Part shown: positions 41,265-49,817 of the stretch, piece by piece | Numbering within the stretch: position 1 is the stretch's first letter | How the letters are laid out: each line of letters begins with the position of its first letter | Program-made: the position numbers and the translations under genes | The notes under the pieces: generated by a model | Told to the model about the DNA's origin: nothing | The model's input: the letters and a program-made list of their open reading frames with translations, nothing else | Database searches by the model: none | Origin: an uncultured Bacteroidales bacterium | Lineage (GTDB): Bacteria > Bacteroidota > Bacteroidia > Bacteroidales > UBA932 | DNA length: 64,000 nt | Assembly (NCBI GenBank): GCA_946187865.1 | Contig: CAMHST010000001.1 | Coordinates: forward strand, 44,070 to 108,069 | Direction: 5' to 3'

Positions 41265-41353
41265 AATAAATATCTCAACAACGCGTGTACGCACCCGGGG
41301 AAAGGAGATGAGAAAGAAAAAGAGAAGATGCCCGGCGGGCCGGGCATGACTGG

Positions 41354-42382
41354 TCAGATGTCCGAATAGCGCAACAGCCAGTCGGAATACCAGGCCAGCA
41401 TGGCGGCGTGAACGTAGGCGTCCACATTGGAAATACCCCGGCGGATGCGAATGTCGGCTGTGAGACTGGCCAGTTTGTCCGTGAACGAATGCAGATCCTC
41501 GAAATCCAATTGTTTCCAGATGTCGGCAATGGCCTGTGCATGCCCTCCTGCGGCATTCATCAGCAAACGACACGCATCCCAGGCCTCCTGCGTCGCCTTG
41601 TTTCTGGTCTCTTCATCTACCTGATAGCCAATCTTAAAGCAGATGTACTGACGGTCGGAGCGAAGCAGCAGTCGGAAATCGAACCAGATGGGATAATGCT
41701 CCCGCAAATCGGCGGCTGACGGTTTCAGGATGTGCGTTACGATATTGTCCGAACGGTCATAGGACGGCCCGAGCGTAAGCATCCGCCGAAGTTCGTCAAT
41801 ACTTAGGACAAAACCGCCGCGATTACGCCAGGAGCAGACCAACCAGTAGAGCCGGACGGTGTATTTGTTGGCCATTGAAAGTGCCGCCTGGCAGGAATAG
41901 GCGGTGTAGCCCTCTTCCACCAGAAGCAAGCGGGCCACCATTTGCTCCTGCAGGAAGATTTCAACGTCGTGGCCGTAAGCCGGAAATCGGAACCCCTCTA
42001 TGAATCCTGTGAAATGATTCTTCTGCTCGCTGTCCGGAAAACGGATGGCGGTATGCTCCAACTCCCGAAGGCAAGCACGGAGCCTGGCGCCATTTTTCTC
42101 CCCAATGTGAAAAGCCTGCGCCGGGATGGTCAACACCCGATATCCACGGTCATTCTTCGGCGGCAGGAAAACTTCCGGCACACCCTTCCTTTCATTGCCT
42201 CGCGTCAGGCGCAATCTTATTGCTCGCTGGAGCTCCGAAATGATGGCCATCAGGATGCGAAGGTGATTCAATTTTAAATCGGCTTCTATGTACGTGATTC
42301 CGTTGACATGAAGCAGCTCATCCTTGCGCTGAGGTGCGTCAGGACGTCTTTTTGTGCTTGGAGATGTCAACTTTTTTCTCAC
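41354..42382 (-). CDS. Rep_3-like replication initiator protein; GTG start suggested
   Basis: Winged-helix Rep pattern 'YSCQAALSMANKYTVRLYWLVCSWRNRGGFVLSIDELRRMLTLGPSYDRSDNIVTHILKPSAADLREHYPIWFDFRLL'; adjacent iterons. Confidence 0.85.
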   Translation of the reverse strand: MRKKLTSPSTKRRPDAPQRKDELLHVNGITYIEADLKLNHLRILMAIISELQRAIRLRLTRGNERKGVPEVFLPPKNDRGYRVLTIPAQAFHIGEKNGARLRACLRELEHTAIRFPDSEQKNHFTGFIEGFRFPAYGHDVEIFLQEQMVARLLLVEEGYTAYSCQAALSMANKYTVRLYWLVCSWRNRGGFVLSIDELRRMLTLGPSYDRSDNIVTHILKPSAADLREHYPIWFDFRLLLRSDRQYICFKIGYQVDEETRNKATQEAWDACRLLMNAAGGHAQAIADIWKQLDFEDLHSFTDKLASLTADIRIRRGISNVDAYVHAAMLAWYSDWLLRYSDI

Positions 42383-42506
42383 AAAGTAAGCCGGTTTTTG
42401 TCTCAAAAGTATCTGAAATATTTTGAAAGAACAAATTTTTGCCTTTCCTTTGTTGTCAAATAGCGTATGACAATGCAAGACTAAATGCGTCAAACCAAAA
42501 CGAGAA

Positions 42507-43082
42507 ATGACAAAAAGGCATTCAATAAGCAAATCATTCGGAACCATCCTCACCGGATTGTTCCTCATCCTCTCGTGTACCTCAGCCTCGGCCCAGCGAA
42601 CCATCTCTGGCCAATCTACCCTCGCAATCTCTGCGCACTATACCGGCACGTCCGTGGGGGCCGAGGCTTTCTATTCGCAATATACCCTTGGCGGTTTCTG
42701 GGAGTCCGGCATCATGGTATCCCCCTACCGTTACGGGCTTTCCACAAACCATATTCTGGACGACTGGCACATTTCTGCCGCCGGGGCCTACCTTTGGAGA
42801 CTCGCCGCCACTCGCAGCCGCAGTTTCAATTGGTACGCAGGCGCAGGCGTATTCGCGGGTATAGAATGGTTGGACCCGTTCGGGCACCTGCCTGATTACA
42901 TCGATCTGGGAACAGCCAATATCCGTTTCCTGTATGGCGTCTATGCAATGACCAGCCTGGAAATCTTCCTCTCTTCCAGGTTCGCCCTTCTGGTCCAGGG
43001 CGCCCTTCCTGTCAACTTCTCTTCCTATGCCGGGAACATCCACTGGCAGGCGGGACTTGGGATCAAATTCATGCTCAACTAA
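42507..43082 (+). CDS. Outer-membrane beta-barrel protein, possibly TraO-like
   Basis: Signal peptide 'LFLILSCTSASAQ', barrel-like alternation 'LLVQGALPVNFSSYAGNIHWQAGLGIKFMLN'. Confidence 0.6.
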   Translation: MTKRHSISKSFGTILTGLFLILSCTSASAQRTISGQSTLAISAHYTGTSVGAEAFYSQYTLGGFWESGIMVSPYRYGLSTNHILDDWHISAAGAYLWRLAATRSRSFNWYAGAGVFAGIEWLDPFGHLPDYIDLGTANIRFLYGVYAMTSLEIFLSSRFALLVQGALPVNFSSYAGNIHWQAGLGIKFMLN

Positions 43083-43094
43083 TCCATTATTCAT

Positions 43095-44123
43095 ATGAGA
43101 CCTTTTATCAATTGGGCGGGCAGCCGCGAGAAAGACCTGGGAGTGATTCTCCCCCTGATTCCGAAGGATATCGAGACCTTCGTGGATCCATTCGTCGGTG
43201 ACGGCGCCTGCTTCCTGGCCGCAGAGGCGAAAAGCTATGCGCTGGCCGACAAAAACGCGGAACTAATCAATGCCTACCGCGTCGTGCAAACCGGAGGCCC
43301 CCGGCTTCGCACACTGCTTCCAGAACTGAAAAAGACCTGGGAAAACTGCGATTTGGCCTTTGAAAGCATCCGGAGCGGATTGCTGGAACTCAAGTGCAGT
43401 GCCGATGACGGCCTGTTCGCGGAGTATCCTTCGCTGGTGAAAGCTGTCGGCCGCATCACGGACCGGATACCGGTGGAGGACCTCTTCCCCTCACCCTACA
43501 CGGAAGGAGACCAGTTCCTCATGGAATTGCGCCACCAGACCATTGAGGCGTTGGAGTCCATGACTCTGTTTATTGACGATGCAACCGTCACTTCAACATT
43601 CTACACCGCCTTCAAGGCCGCCGTACATCAGTATCTGGTGGAAGTGTTCAACCTGCCGGAAACGAAAAATACACTCCGCGCCGCGCTGCTCATCTTCCTC
43701 ATGGAGTACGCCCGGGGCGACAAATATGTGGAAGACGCGCAGCAGTTCCGGCCGGAGTATGCCGGGCGCAAGGCGAATCAGCGTAGCATTGAGAGCCGAA
43801 TTTCCACGGTTACGAGTCCCGTCCTTGCCAGAAAAATGGAAGTGACCCGGACGTACTCGCAGGAACTTTTCCGCACGCTGGGCTATCCCTTCTCCAAGGA
43901 AGAAGGCAATTTCCTGTTTCTGGATGTCCCCGGCCCCGGGCCGAAGACACTCACCACGGCAGGACACAAGCGCCTGGCGAAGTTTCTTCGTAACGACACC
44001 AAGGCACGCTGGATGGCCATCTGCGCCCCGGACAACCCGATGGTGGACATGCTTAACGCGAAGCCCAAGAAGATACGCCATGCTGTTCCCCTTGGGAAGG
44101 AACTCATCATCATGAACTATTGA
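43095..44123 (+). CDS. D12-class DNA adenine methyltransferase homologue with altered motif IV (DVPG instead of DPPY)
   Basis: 'PFINWAGSREKDLGVILPLIPKDIETFVDPFVGDGACFLAAE' FxGxG-type motif; 'FLFLDVPGPGPKTLTTAGHKRLAKFL' at the DPPY position. Confidence 0.8.
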   Translation: MRPFINWAGSREKDLGVILPLIPKDIETFVDPFVGDGACFLAAEAKSYALADKNAELINAYRVVQTGGPRLRTLLPELKKTWENCDLAFESIRSGLLELKCSADDGLFAEYPSLVKAVGRITDRIPVEDLFPSPYTEGDQFLMELRHQTIEALESMTLFIDDATVTSTFYTAFKAAVHQYLVEVFNLPETKNTLRAALLIFLMEYARGDKYVEDAQQFRPEYAGRKANQRSIESRISTVTSPVLARKMEVTRTYSQELFRTLGYPFSKEEGNFLFLDVPGPGPKTLTTAGHKRLAKFLRNDTKARWMAICAPDNPMVDMLNAKPKKIRHAVPLGKELIIMNY

Positions 44124-44219
44124 CCCTTGGATGAAACTCTCCGGCGAGTCAAGTGAGCCGGATTAGTGAGAGAGAGACCCTCCGGAGAGCGGATTCCATT
44201 TGCAATCATTTTTCCAACC

Positions 44220-44247
44220 GGGAAGGACGTTGGGAAATGTCCTTCCC
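44220..44247 (+). promoter_or_regulatory. Leader hairpin upstream of fimbrial operon
   Basis: GGGAAGGAC-N10-GTCCTTCCC, 33 nt before the DUF3575-like start codon. Confidence 0.6.
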
Positions 44248-44279
44248 TTTGTAAGGGACCATTTAAAAATTTACTGAAT

Positions 44280-44864
44280 ATGAAGAAGTTAGTTTTTCTT
44301 TTCTCATCGTTATTCTTGTTCGCGGCAGCCGCTTCGGCCCAAACCTGGGCCGTGGCGGTGAACGCCGCCGATGCCATTGATCTGGGAACCATCGGAATCG
44401 AGGGTTCCGCAGCCGTCGGCCAGCACTGGAGTATCCACGCCGGTGCCAGAGTCAATCCCTGGACCTTCGCAAAGAAGGACACCTTCAACGGCCTGTTCTC
44501 TGAACCCAACCCGGACCAGTTCCAAGACCGTAAGCAATCTTATGCCGTGGGCATGCGCTGGTGGCCTTGGAACGTCTATTCCGGCTGGTGGCTTGGCGGC
44601 AAAGCTCAGTACCAAGAATACAACCGGGGCGGCGTGCTCCGGGAGACCGCCGAAGAGGGCGACGCCTTCGGAGCAGCTCTTTCCGGAGGATACTCGCTCA
44701 TGCTAAAGGAGCATATCAACCTGGACTTCGGCCTGGGCCTCTGGGGAGGCTGGACGAAGTACACAACCTATGCCTGTCCGAGCTGCGGAAAAGTCGTGGA
44801 CCAGGGTGAAAAGTGGTTCATCCTGCCCAATGAAGTGATCCTCTCGCTGGTTTACATCTTCTAA
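44280..44864 (+). CDS. DUF3575-like fimbrial-locus protein
   Basis: 'GQHWSIHAGARVNPWTF...QSYAVGMRWWPWNVYSGWWLGGKAQYQEYNRGG', typical first gene of Bacteroidetes type V fimbrial loci. Confidence 0.82.
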   Translation: MKKLVFLFSSLFLFAAAASAQTWAVAVNAADAIDLGTIGIEGSAAVGQHWSIHAGARVNPWTFAKKDTFNGLFSEPNPDQFQDRKQSYAVGMRWWPWNVYSGWWLGGKAQYQEYNRGGVLRETAEEGDAFGAALSGGYSLMLKEHINLDFGLGLWGGWTKYTTYACPSCGKVVDQGEKWFILPNEVILSLVYIF

Positions 44865-44877
44865 AACGTAAAATCAT

Positions 44878-46116
44878 ATGAGACAGTTATTTATAGCTGC
44901 GGCGGGAGCCGCGGCGGCGCTAGCCCTGGCTTCCTGCGACCCCAAAGAACTGATTGTAACCGATACCAGCGCCCTGGAGAGTATCACCATCGAGGTGAGC
45001 AATGACAACCCAAAATGGGATTATGGCGAGGAGCGCCTTTTCACCATCGTCCCCACGCCAAATACTGCCATTGTCAGCGAATACGGACTGAGTTGTTCAG
45101 ACCCTGACATCGTGGAAATGAAACCCGGCGAACTGCCCAATCAGTTCAAGGTAACTGCTGCGGGCGAAGGAAAACTGACCATTACGGCGCGTGCTGTCGG
45201 CCATGGAGCCGTTCCCGGGCAAAGCGGAACGGAGTGGAAAGTGGAAAAGACCGATCAGGTCGGCTTCACCCTGCAGGACAACCGCGTGAAGCCCAAGCGC
45301 CCCGTGGTCACGATGCAGCTGGCGCCTACGACCGATATCGAGAATAAAACCTATATGGCCGAGGATGCTCCAACCGTGATTGCGGACAATCAGGACCTCT
45401 TGCTCACGGCGGGCAGCGATTCTGAACGTGCGACTTACTCCCTCTCCAGCGCTGACAAGAAGGTGCTCACAGTAGAAAAAACCGGCGCCCAGAGCTGGAT
45501 GCTCAAAACGACCGCTCCCGGTAGGGCCATGCTGAACCTAATCGTTACCGATGGCTACGGCAATCCATTCGAGTACAGTTACTGGGTCTATTCCTTTGGT
45601 CACGTGACCATGACCGCCGAGTACGACCCCCTGATGGCTGAGGCCGGCATCTCTATCAGCGAACATCAGTACCCTAACTTGACCGGCCAGGTCTATATGG
45701 CAGGGACTATCTTCGGATGGCCTTGGAACGATGTAAATAATATTGCCAGCCGGGACATTCCTGTGTTCAATGGCACGTTGGATTTCAGCGAGGAGTTCGA
45801 GCACCCTTCGCTGGTCGAGACCTATGACCAGCAGAACGAGATTTATAACATGACCGTCGGTGAAGGGCTGGACAAAGCCTGGTTCAGCATCCACGAAGTG
45901 AAGCTCAATTATATCATCACACTCAGCACCCCCTTCATCATCATCGATGACCTGGTTGATGACGATGACCGGGAAGAGACGCTTTGGTGGAACTTCAAGA
46001 TCATGGGCGCCCTTCAGCAGGAAGGGATTGCTCCTGTGGAAATCCCGGAGCCTATCGGTTTTACTGCCGGAGTTGACAGCTGGCAGGATGGAGGCGAATA
46101 CACGATTCCATTATGA
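44878..46116 (+). CDS. Fimbrial-locus lipoprotein with Ig-like region
   Basis: Lipobox 'LALASCDPKE'; in operon; 'EGKLTITARAVG'. Confidence 0.7.
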   Translation: MRQLFIAAAGAAAALALASCDPKELIVTDTSALESITIEVSNDNPKWDYGEERLFTIVPTPNTAIVSEYGLSCSDPDIVEMKPGELPNQFKVTAAGEGKLTITARAVGHGAVPGQSGTEWKVEKTDQVGFTLQDNRVKPKRPVVTMQLAPTTDIENKTYMAEDAPTVIADNQDLLLTAGSDSERATYSLSSADKKVLTVEKTGAQSWMLKTTAPGRAMLNLIVTDGYGNPFEYSYWVYSFGHVTMTAEYDPLMAEAGISISEHQYPNLTGQVYMAGTIFGWPWNDVNNIASRDIPVFNGTLDFSEEFEHPSLVETYDQQNEIYNMTVGEGLDKAWFSIHEVKLNYIITLSTPFIIIDDLVDDDDREETLWWNFKIMGALQQEGIAPVEIPEPIGFTAGVDSWQDGGEYTIPL

Positions 46117-46559
46117 GCCAGATAAGCGACTACATGCACGACCAGGAAGTGAGGAAAGTGCAACTACTCTGTGAAAACCCTGAGCGTTACGCCATCCGTT
46201 TTGACGATGGCTCTGCCATGCTGACTGACGGTGAGGGAAACAGAATTAACAGCCCACTGAGCAATTACGATTTCATCACCAAGGTCGAGTACATCGGCAG
46301 GATGAACGACGTTCCTCACTTTGCCTTTGAGGGCTGTGATTATGCCAGCCGGCATTTCCCTGAAACGGGAATGTTCGATGCCGATGGCCACCGGAAACTG
46401 TTCCGGGATCCACGCACGGCAGGCTTGGATGGCGTGGAGTACATCAAATGGGAGTTTGAAAGGCTTGAAAAGCTGGCAAACGACCCGACGAATCCCCACC
46501 GGAATGACCCTGTGCTGATTGACCTGGATGAACAACAGAACCTGAGTATGAAACGATGA
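46113..46559 (+). CDS. Hypothetical cytosolic protein inside fimbrial operon
   Basis: 148 aa, 4-bp overlaps with both neighbours, no signal peptide. Confidence 0.75.
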   Translation: MSQISDYMHDQEVRKVQLLCENPERYAIRFDDGSAMLTDGEGNRINSPLSNYDFITKVEYIGRMNDVPHFAFEGCDYASRHFPETGMFDADGHRKLFRDPRTAGLDGVEYIKWEFERLEKLANDPTNPHRNDPVLIDLDEQQNLSMKR

Positions 46560-48694
46560 AGAAGTTTTTCAAGACCATAGCCGGCTGGTTCAAAGAGACA
46601 AGGAACCGCCCGGATGACTGGGATAATATGAGCTACTACGAAAGAAAATTATACACTGCATCCGTAGGGCTGGCAGGCATTGTAGTTCTGTTCCCCATAG
46701 TAGTAATCTTGCTGATAGTGTCACTGTGCAGCCAAGGTTGTTCCGGCCCAAGCAAGATCCAGCGCGTACAGACCGAACAGATGCAGGCCTCCATTGGGCT
46801 GGTGGAAGAAGATGCTTCGCGTGCGCTCAGCATGACAGCCTCCGTTCAGGATGTTGCCAGGCCGGACACCCTGGTTGTCCGCGACGATGACGGCCGCGAG
46901 TTCATCATCATGAAGGCTGTCAAGGATGAAAACGGCGAAATGGTGGCAACGGACGTTATCAGCGCTGCCGTGGTGGAAGCTCGCTTCCGGAATGTGGCTG
47001 AACGCCACGGGAAAGTGGACATCGAGTTCCAGATCCGCGTGCCCCAGGACATGCAGGACGAAGCCTGGCAACTCAGGTTCTATCCCCGGATGCACATTCT
47101 GGGCGATACGCTGAATCTGGAGCAGGTCATCATCACTGGCGCCAAATACCGCAAAGCTCAGCTGCGCGGATACCAGCAGTATGAGAAGTATCTGGCCAGC
47201 ATCGTGACGGACAGCACCCGCTTCATCAACATGCGCCTGCTGGAACTGTTCATCCAGCGGAATATCCCTGACCTGTATGCGTTCAAGGCCGACTCCACCG
47301 AGGTGGCCGACGAAAGTTTCAACGCTATCCTGGACACGAAAGTGGCCAGCAACTTTGCCTCGCAGTACGGCGTAACCGGCCGCGATGCTATTGAGCACTA
47401 TACCAACACGATATCCAAGCACCTCAATGCCCGTCGCTGGGAGCAGAGAGAGAAGATGTACCGCCGGTACGTCAAGGCTCCCATCGTTCACGAGGGCTTG
47501 AGGCTGGATACCGTTATCACGGCCGCCAATGGCGATTTTATCTACAATTACGTGCAGACCATCCACGCCCGGCCGAAGCTCCGGAAGGTAGACGTGATTC
47601 TTTCCGGGGACATCTACGAGCAGGATAAGCGACTGTATGAGATTCCCGCGACGGAGCCGCTGACCTACTACATCAGTAGCCTGTCGGCCTTTGTGGACGG
47701 CACATCCCGCTATAAGAAGCAGATCATCAGCCGCCGGGTGGAAGCTAATACCGCCTGCTATATCGACTTTGAGCAAGGGTCTGATGTCATTATCGAGGAA
47801 CTCAGCAATAACCGCTTCGAGATGGGCCGCATCAAGAAGAACCTGGGCAGCCTAATTGAGAACAAGGATTTCGACCTTGACAGTATCGTGGTGACGGCCT
47901 CCTGCTCCCCGGAAGGATCGGTTGCACACAATACCAAACTCTCCCAAAGAAGGAGCGAATCCGTGAGCCGGTATTTCAGCCAGTTCATCGAGGCTTACCG
48001 GGATTCCCTGCGGGAGGAAATGCTGGAGCACATCTACTTCGATGGCGCCGAGGACCCGCGTGAAACGCAGACGGACATCAAGTTCATTTCGCGCAGCAAC
48101 CCGGAGAACTGGAGGATGCTGGACGTACTGGTCGAGCAGAGCGAAGTCCTGACCGACAATGAGAAGCAAATCTATCGGGATATCCGGGAGATAGAGAACC
48201 TGGATCTTCGGGAGCAGTCCCTCTCTTGGCAGGACTTCTATCCGCACCTGCGGGAGGTCCTTTATCCGAGGCTCCGCACGGTGAAGTTTGATTTTCATCT
48301 TCACCGGAAAGGCATGGTTAAGGACACCCTCCAAACCACCGTGTTGGATGAGGAATATATGGCCGGCATCCAGGCCATCCGCGACAGGGACTATGAAACG
48401 GCTATCCAACTACTCCGTCCATACAAGGATTACAACTCTGCCGTAGCATTCTGTGCCATGGACTACAATGCCTCGGCGCTCCAGATATTGGAGGCACTGC
48501 CGGAAACAGACCAGGTGCATTACCTGCTGGCCGTCATCTATAGCCGTCAGGGCCGGGACAAAGAAGCCGTGGAGCACTATCTCAAGGCCTGCCGGATGAC
48601 ACCGGCCTACATCCACAGGGGCAACCTGGACCCTGAAATATCAGAACTGATTAAAAGGTACAACCTTACAAAAAATTATCTACAAACTCATTAA
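46556..48694 (+). CDS. TM-anchored OmpA-like/TPR protein of fimbrial locus
   Basis: N-terminal TM, OmpA-like 'VVTASCSPEGSVAHNTKLSQRRSESVSRYF', C-terminal TPR-like repeats. Confidence 0.78.
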   Translation: MKKFFKTIAGWFKETRNRPDDWDNMSYYERKLYTASVGLAGIVVLFPIVVILLIVSLCSQGCSGPSKIQRVQTEQMQASIGLVEEDASRALSMTASVQDVARPDTLVVRDDDGREFIIMKAVKDENGEMVATDVISAAVVEARFRNVAERHGKVDIEFQIRVPQDMQDEAWQLRFYPRMHILGDTLNLEQVIITGAKYRKAQLRGYQQYEKYLASIVTDSTRFINMRLLELFIQRNIPDLYAFKADSTEVADESFNAILDTKVASNFASQYGVTGRDAIEHYTNTISKHLNARRWEQREKMYRRYVKAPIVHEGLRLDTVITAANGDFIYNYVQTIHARPKLRKVDVILSGDIYEQDKRLYEIPATEPLTYYISSLSAFVDGTSRYKKQIISRRVEANTACYIDFEQGSDVIIEELSNNRFEMGRIKKNLGSLIENKDFDLDSIVVTASCSPEGSVAHNTKLSQRRSESVSRYFSQFIEAYRDSLREEMLEHIYFDGAEDPRETQTDIKFISRSNPENWRMLDVLVEQSEVLTDNEKQIYRDIREIENLDLREQSLSWQDFYPHLREVLYPRLRTVKFDFHLHRKGMVKDTLQTTVLDEEYMAGIQAIRDRDYETAIQLLRPYKDYNSAVAFCAMDYNASALQILEALPETDQVHYLLAVIYSRQGRDKEAVEHYLKACRMTPAYIHRGNLDPEISELIKRYNLTKNYLQTH

Positions 48695-48707
48695 ACCTCA
48701 AAAAGTT

Positions 48708-49712
48708 ATGCGAAAACTTGCATTTCTCGCGGCCGTAGCCGCAACCTTCTGCACCGTCGCGTGCAACAAAGAAATCTCCACCTCCAAGGTGGAAGCGCCC
48801 GTAACTTCCGACGATGGAAGGGTGGAAGTCACCCTCACCATCACCGGAGGAGCCAAAACCAAATCGGCCGACCAGGACATCGATGACAACCTGAGCGTCG
48901 TCCATAACATCCAGTTCTTCGCCTTCAACAGTGACGAGACCATCGACACTTACGTGAAGGTGACCAGCGGAATGAGCGGAAGCATGCGCGTCAAGGCCGG
49001 TCAGAAGAAATTCTGGGCCGTCGTCAATGCCGATGACATCACCAATGTCCAGACGCTGGATGAACTCAAGGCCATCAAGACCCAGCTTGCCGACAATGCC
49101 GACGGGTTTATCATGGTGGGCAGCTACAACTCCAACGTGGGCACTACTCCGATTCCCATCGAGGTCAAGCGCCTTGCCTCCCGCGTGGTCCTGAAAAAGG
49201 TCACCGCCGCGTTCACCAGCCCCGCCGAGGCTGCGTTGGACTGTGTCCTCAAGCGCGTCTATCTAATCAACGTAGCGGGCGATTTCAATCTGGGAGCCAC
49301 AGATGATCCCACCGTATGGTACTCCAAGATGGCATACGAGAGCCCGACCGGGCTGGATGACCTGCTGAACACAACCCTCAGCCCCAGCCACGACCTCAAA
49401 AGCAGCGCCTACGAGGTCCCCAGCTATCATTACTGCTACCAAAACCACAAGCAGCCGGACACTCAGGCGACCACTTGGAGTCCACGCTTCACCAGAATCG
49501 TGGCCGAAGTGGAACTTGGCGGCACCACCTATTACTACCCGGTGAACATCCAGTATATCGACTGCAGCAAGTCCTACGAGATTGAGAACCTGACCATCAC
49601 TCGCAAGGGCTCCACCAATCCCGACCAGCCCATAACCATTCAGTCCGGCACTTTCGAAATTACTGTGAAAGACTGGACCGTTGTCCCTGTTACCAGCGGA
49701 ATCACCATCTAA
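48708..49712 (+). CDS. Fimbrillin (FimA/Mfa1-type) lipoprotein, probable major subunit
   Basis: Lipobox 'FCTVACNKE'; 'KTKSADQDIDDNLSVVHNIQFFAFNSDETIDTYVKV...FWAVVNADD'; C-terminal strand 'FEITVKDWTVVPVTSGITI'. Confidence 0.85.
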   Translation: MRKLAFLAAVAATFCTVACNKEISTSKVEAPVTSDDGRVEVTLTITGGAKTKSADQDIDDNLSVVHNIQFFAFNSDETIDTYVKVTSGMSGSMRVKAGQKKFWAVVNADDITNVQTLDELKAIKTQLADNADGFIMVGSYNSNVGTTPIPIEVKRLASRVVLKKVTAAFTSPAEAALDCVLKRVYLINVAGDFNLGATDDPTVWYSKMAYESPTGLDDLLNTTLSPSHDLKSSAYEVPSYHYCYQNHKQPDTQATTWSPRFTRIVAEVELGGTTYYYPVNIQYIDCSKSYEIENLTITRKGSTNPDQPITIQSGTFEITVKDWTVVPVTSGITI

Positions 49713-49753
49713 ACGACGCGAGGTCGTGATTTGATACTTTTCATAATGTTGGT

Positions 49754-49803
49754 GGGGCCGGAGGTCCTTCGGCTACGCTCAGGATGACAATCCGGCCCCT
49801 TTT
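49754..49803 (+). terminator. Intra-operon intrinsic terminator/attenuator
   Basis: GGGGCCGGA-N28-TCCGGCCCC-TTTT, 9-bp perfect stem between first fimbrillin and next subunit. Confidence 0.82.
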
Positions 49804-49817
49804 AAAACGAGATTTTT

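Noticed and set aside
41797-41812. Sixth iteron (tcaatacttagga) inside rep
   Set aside because: Only a partial match within coding sequence; likely chance
42383-42604. N-terminal extension of Rep
   Set aside because: Overlaps the divergent + strand gene and promoter-like region; GTG at 42382 more plausible
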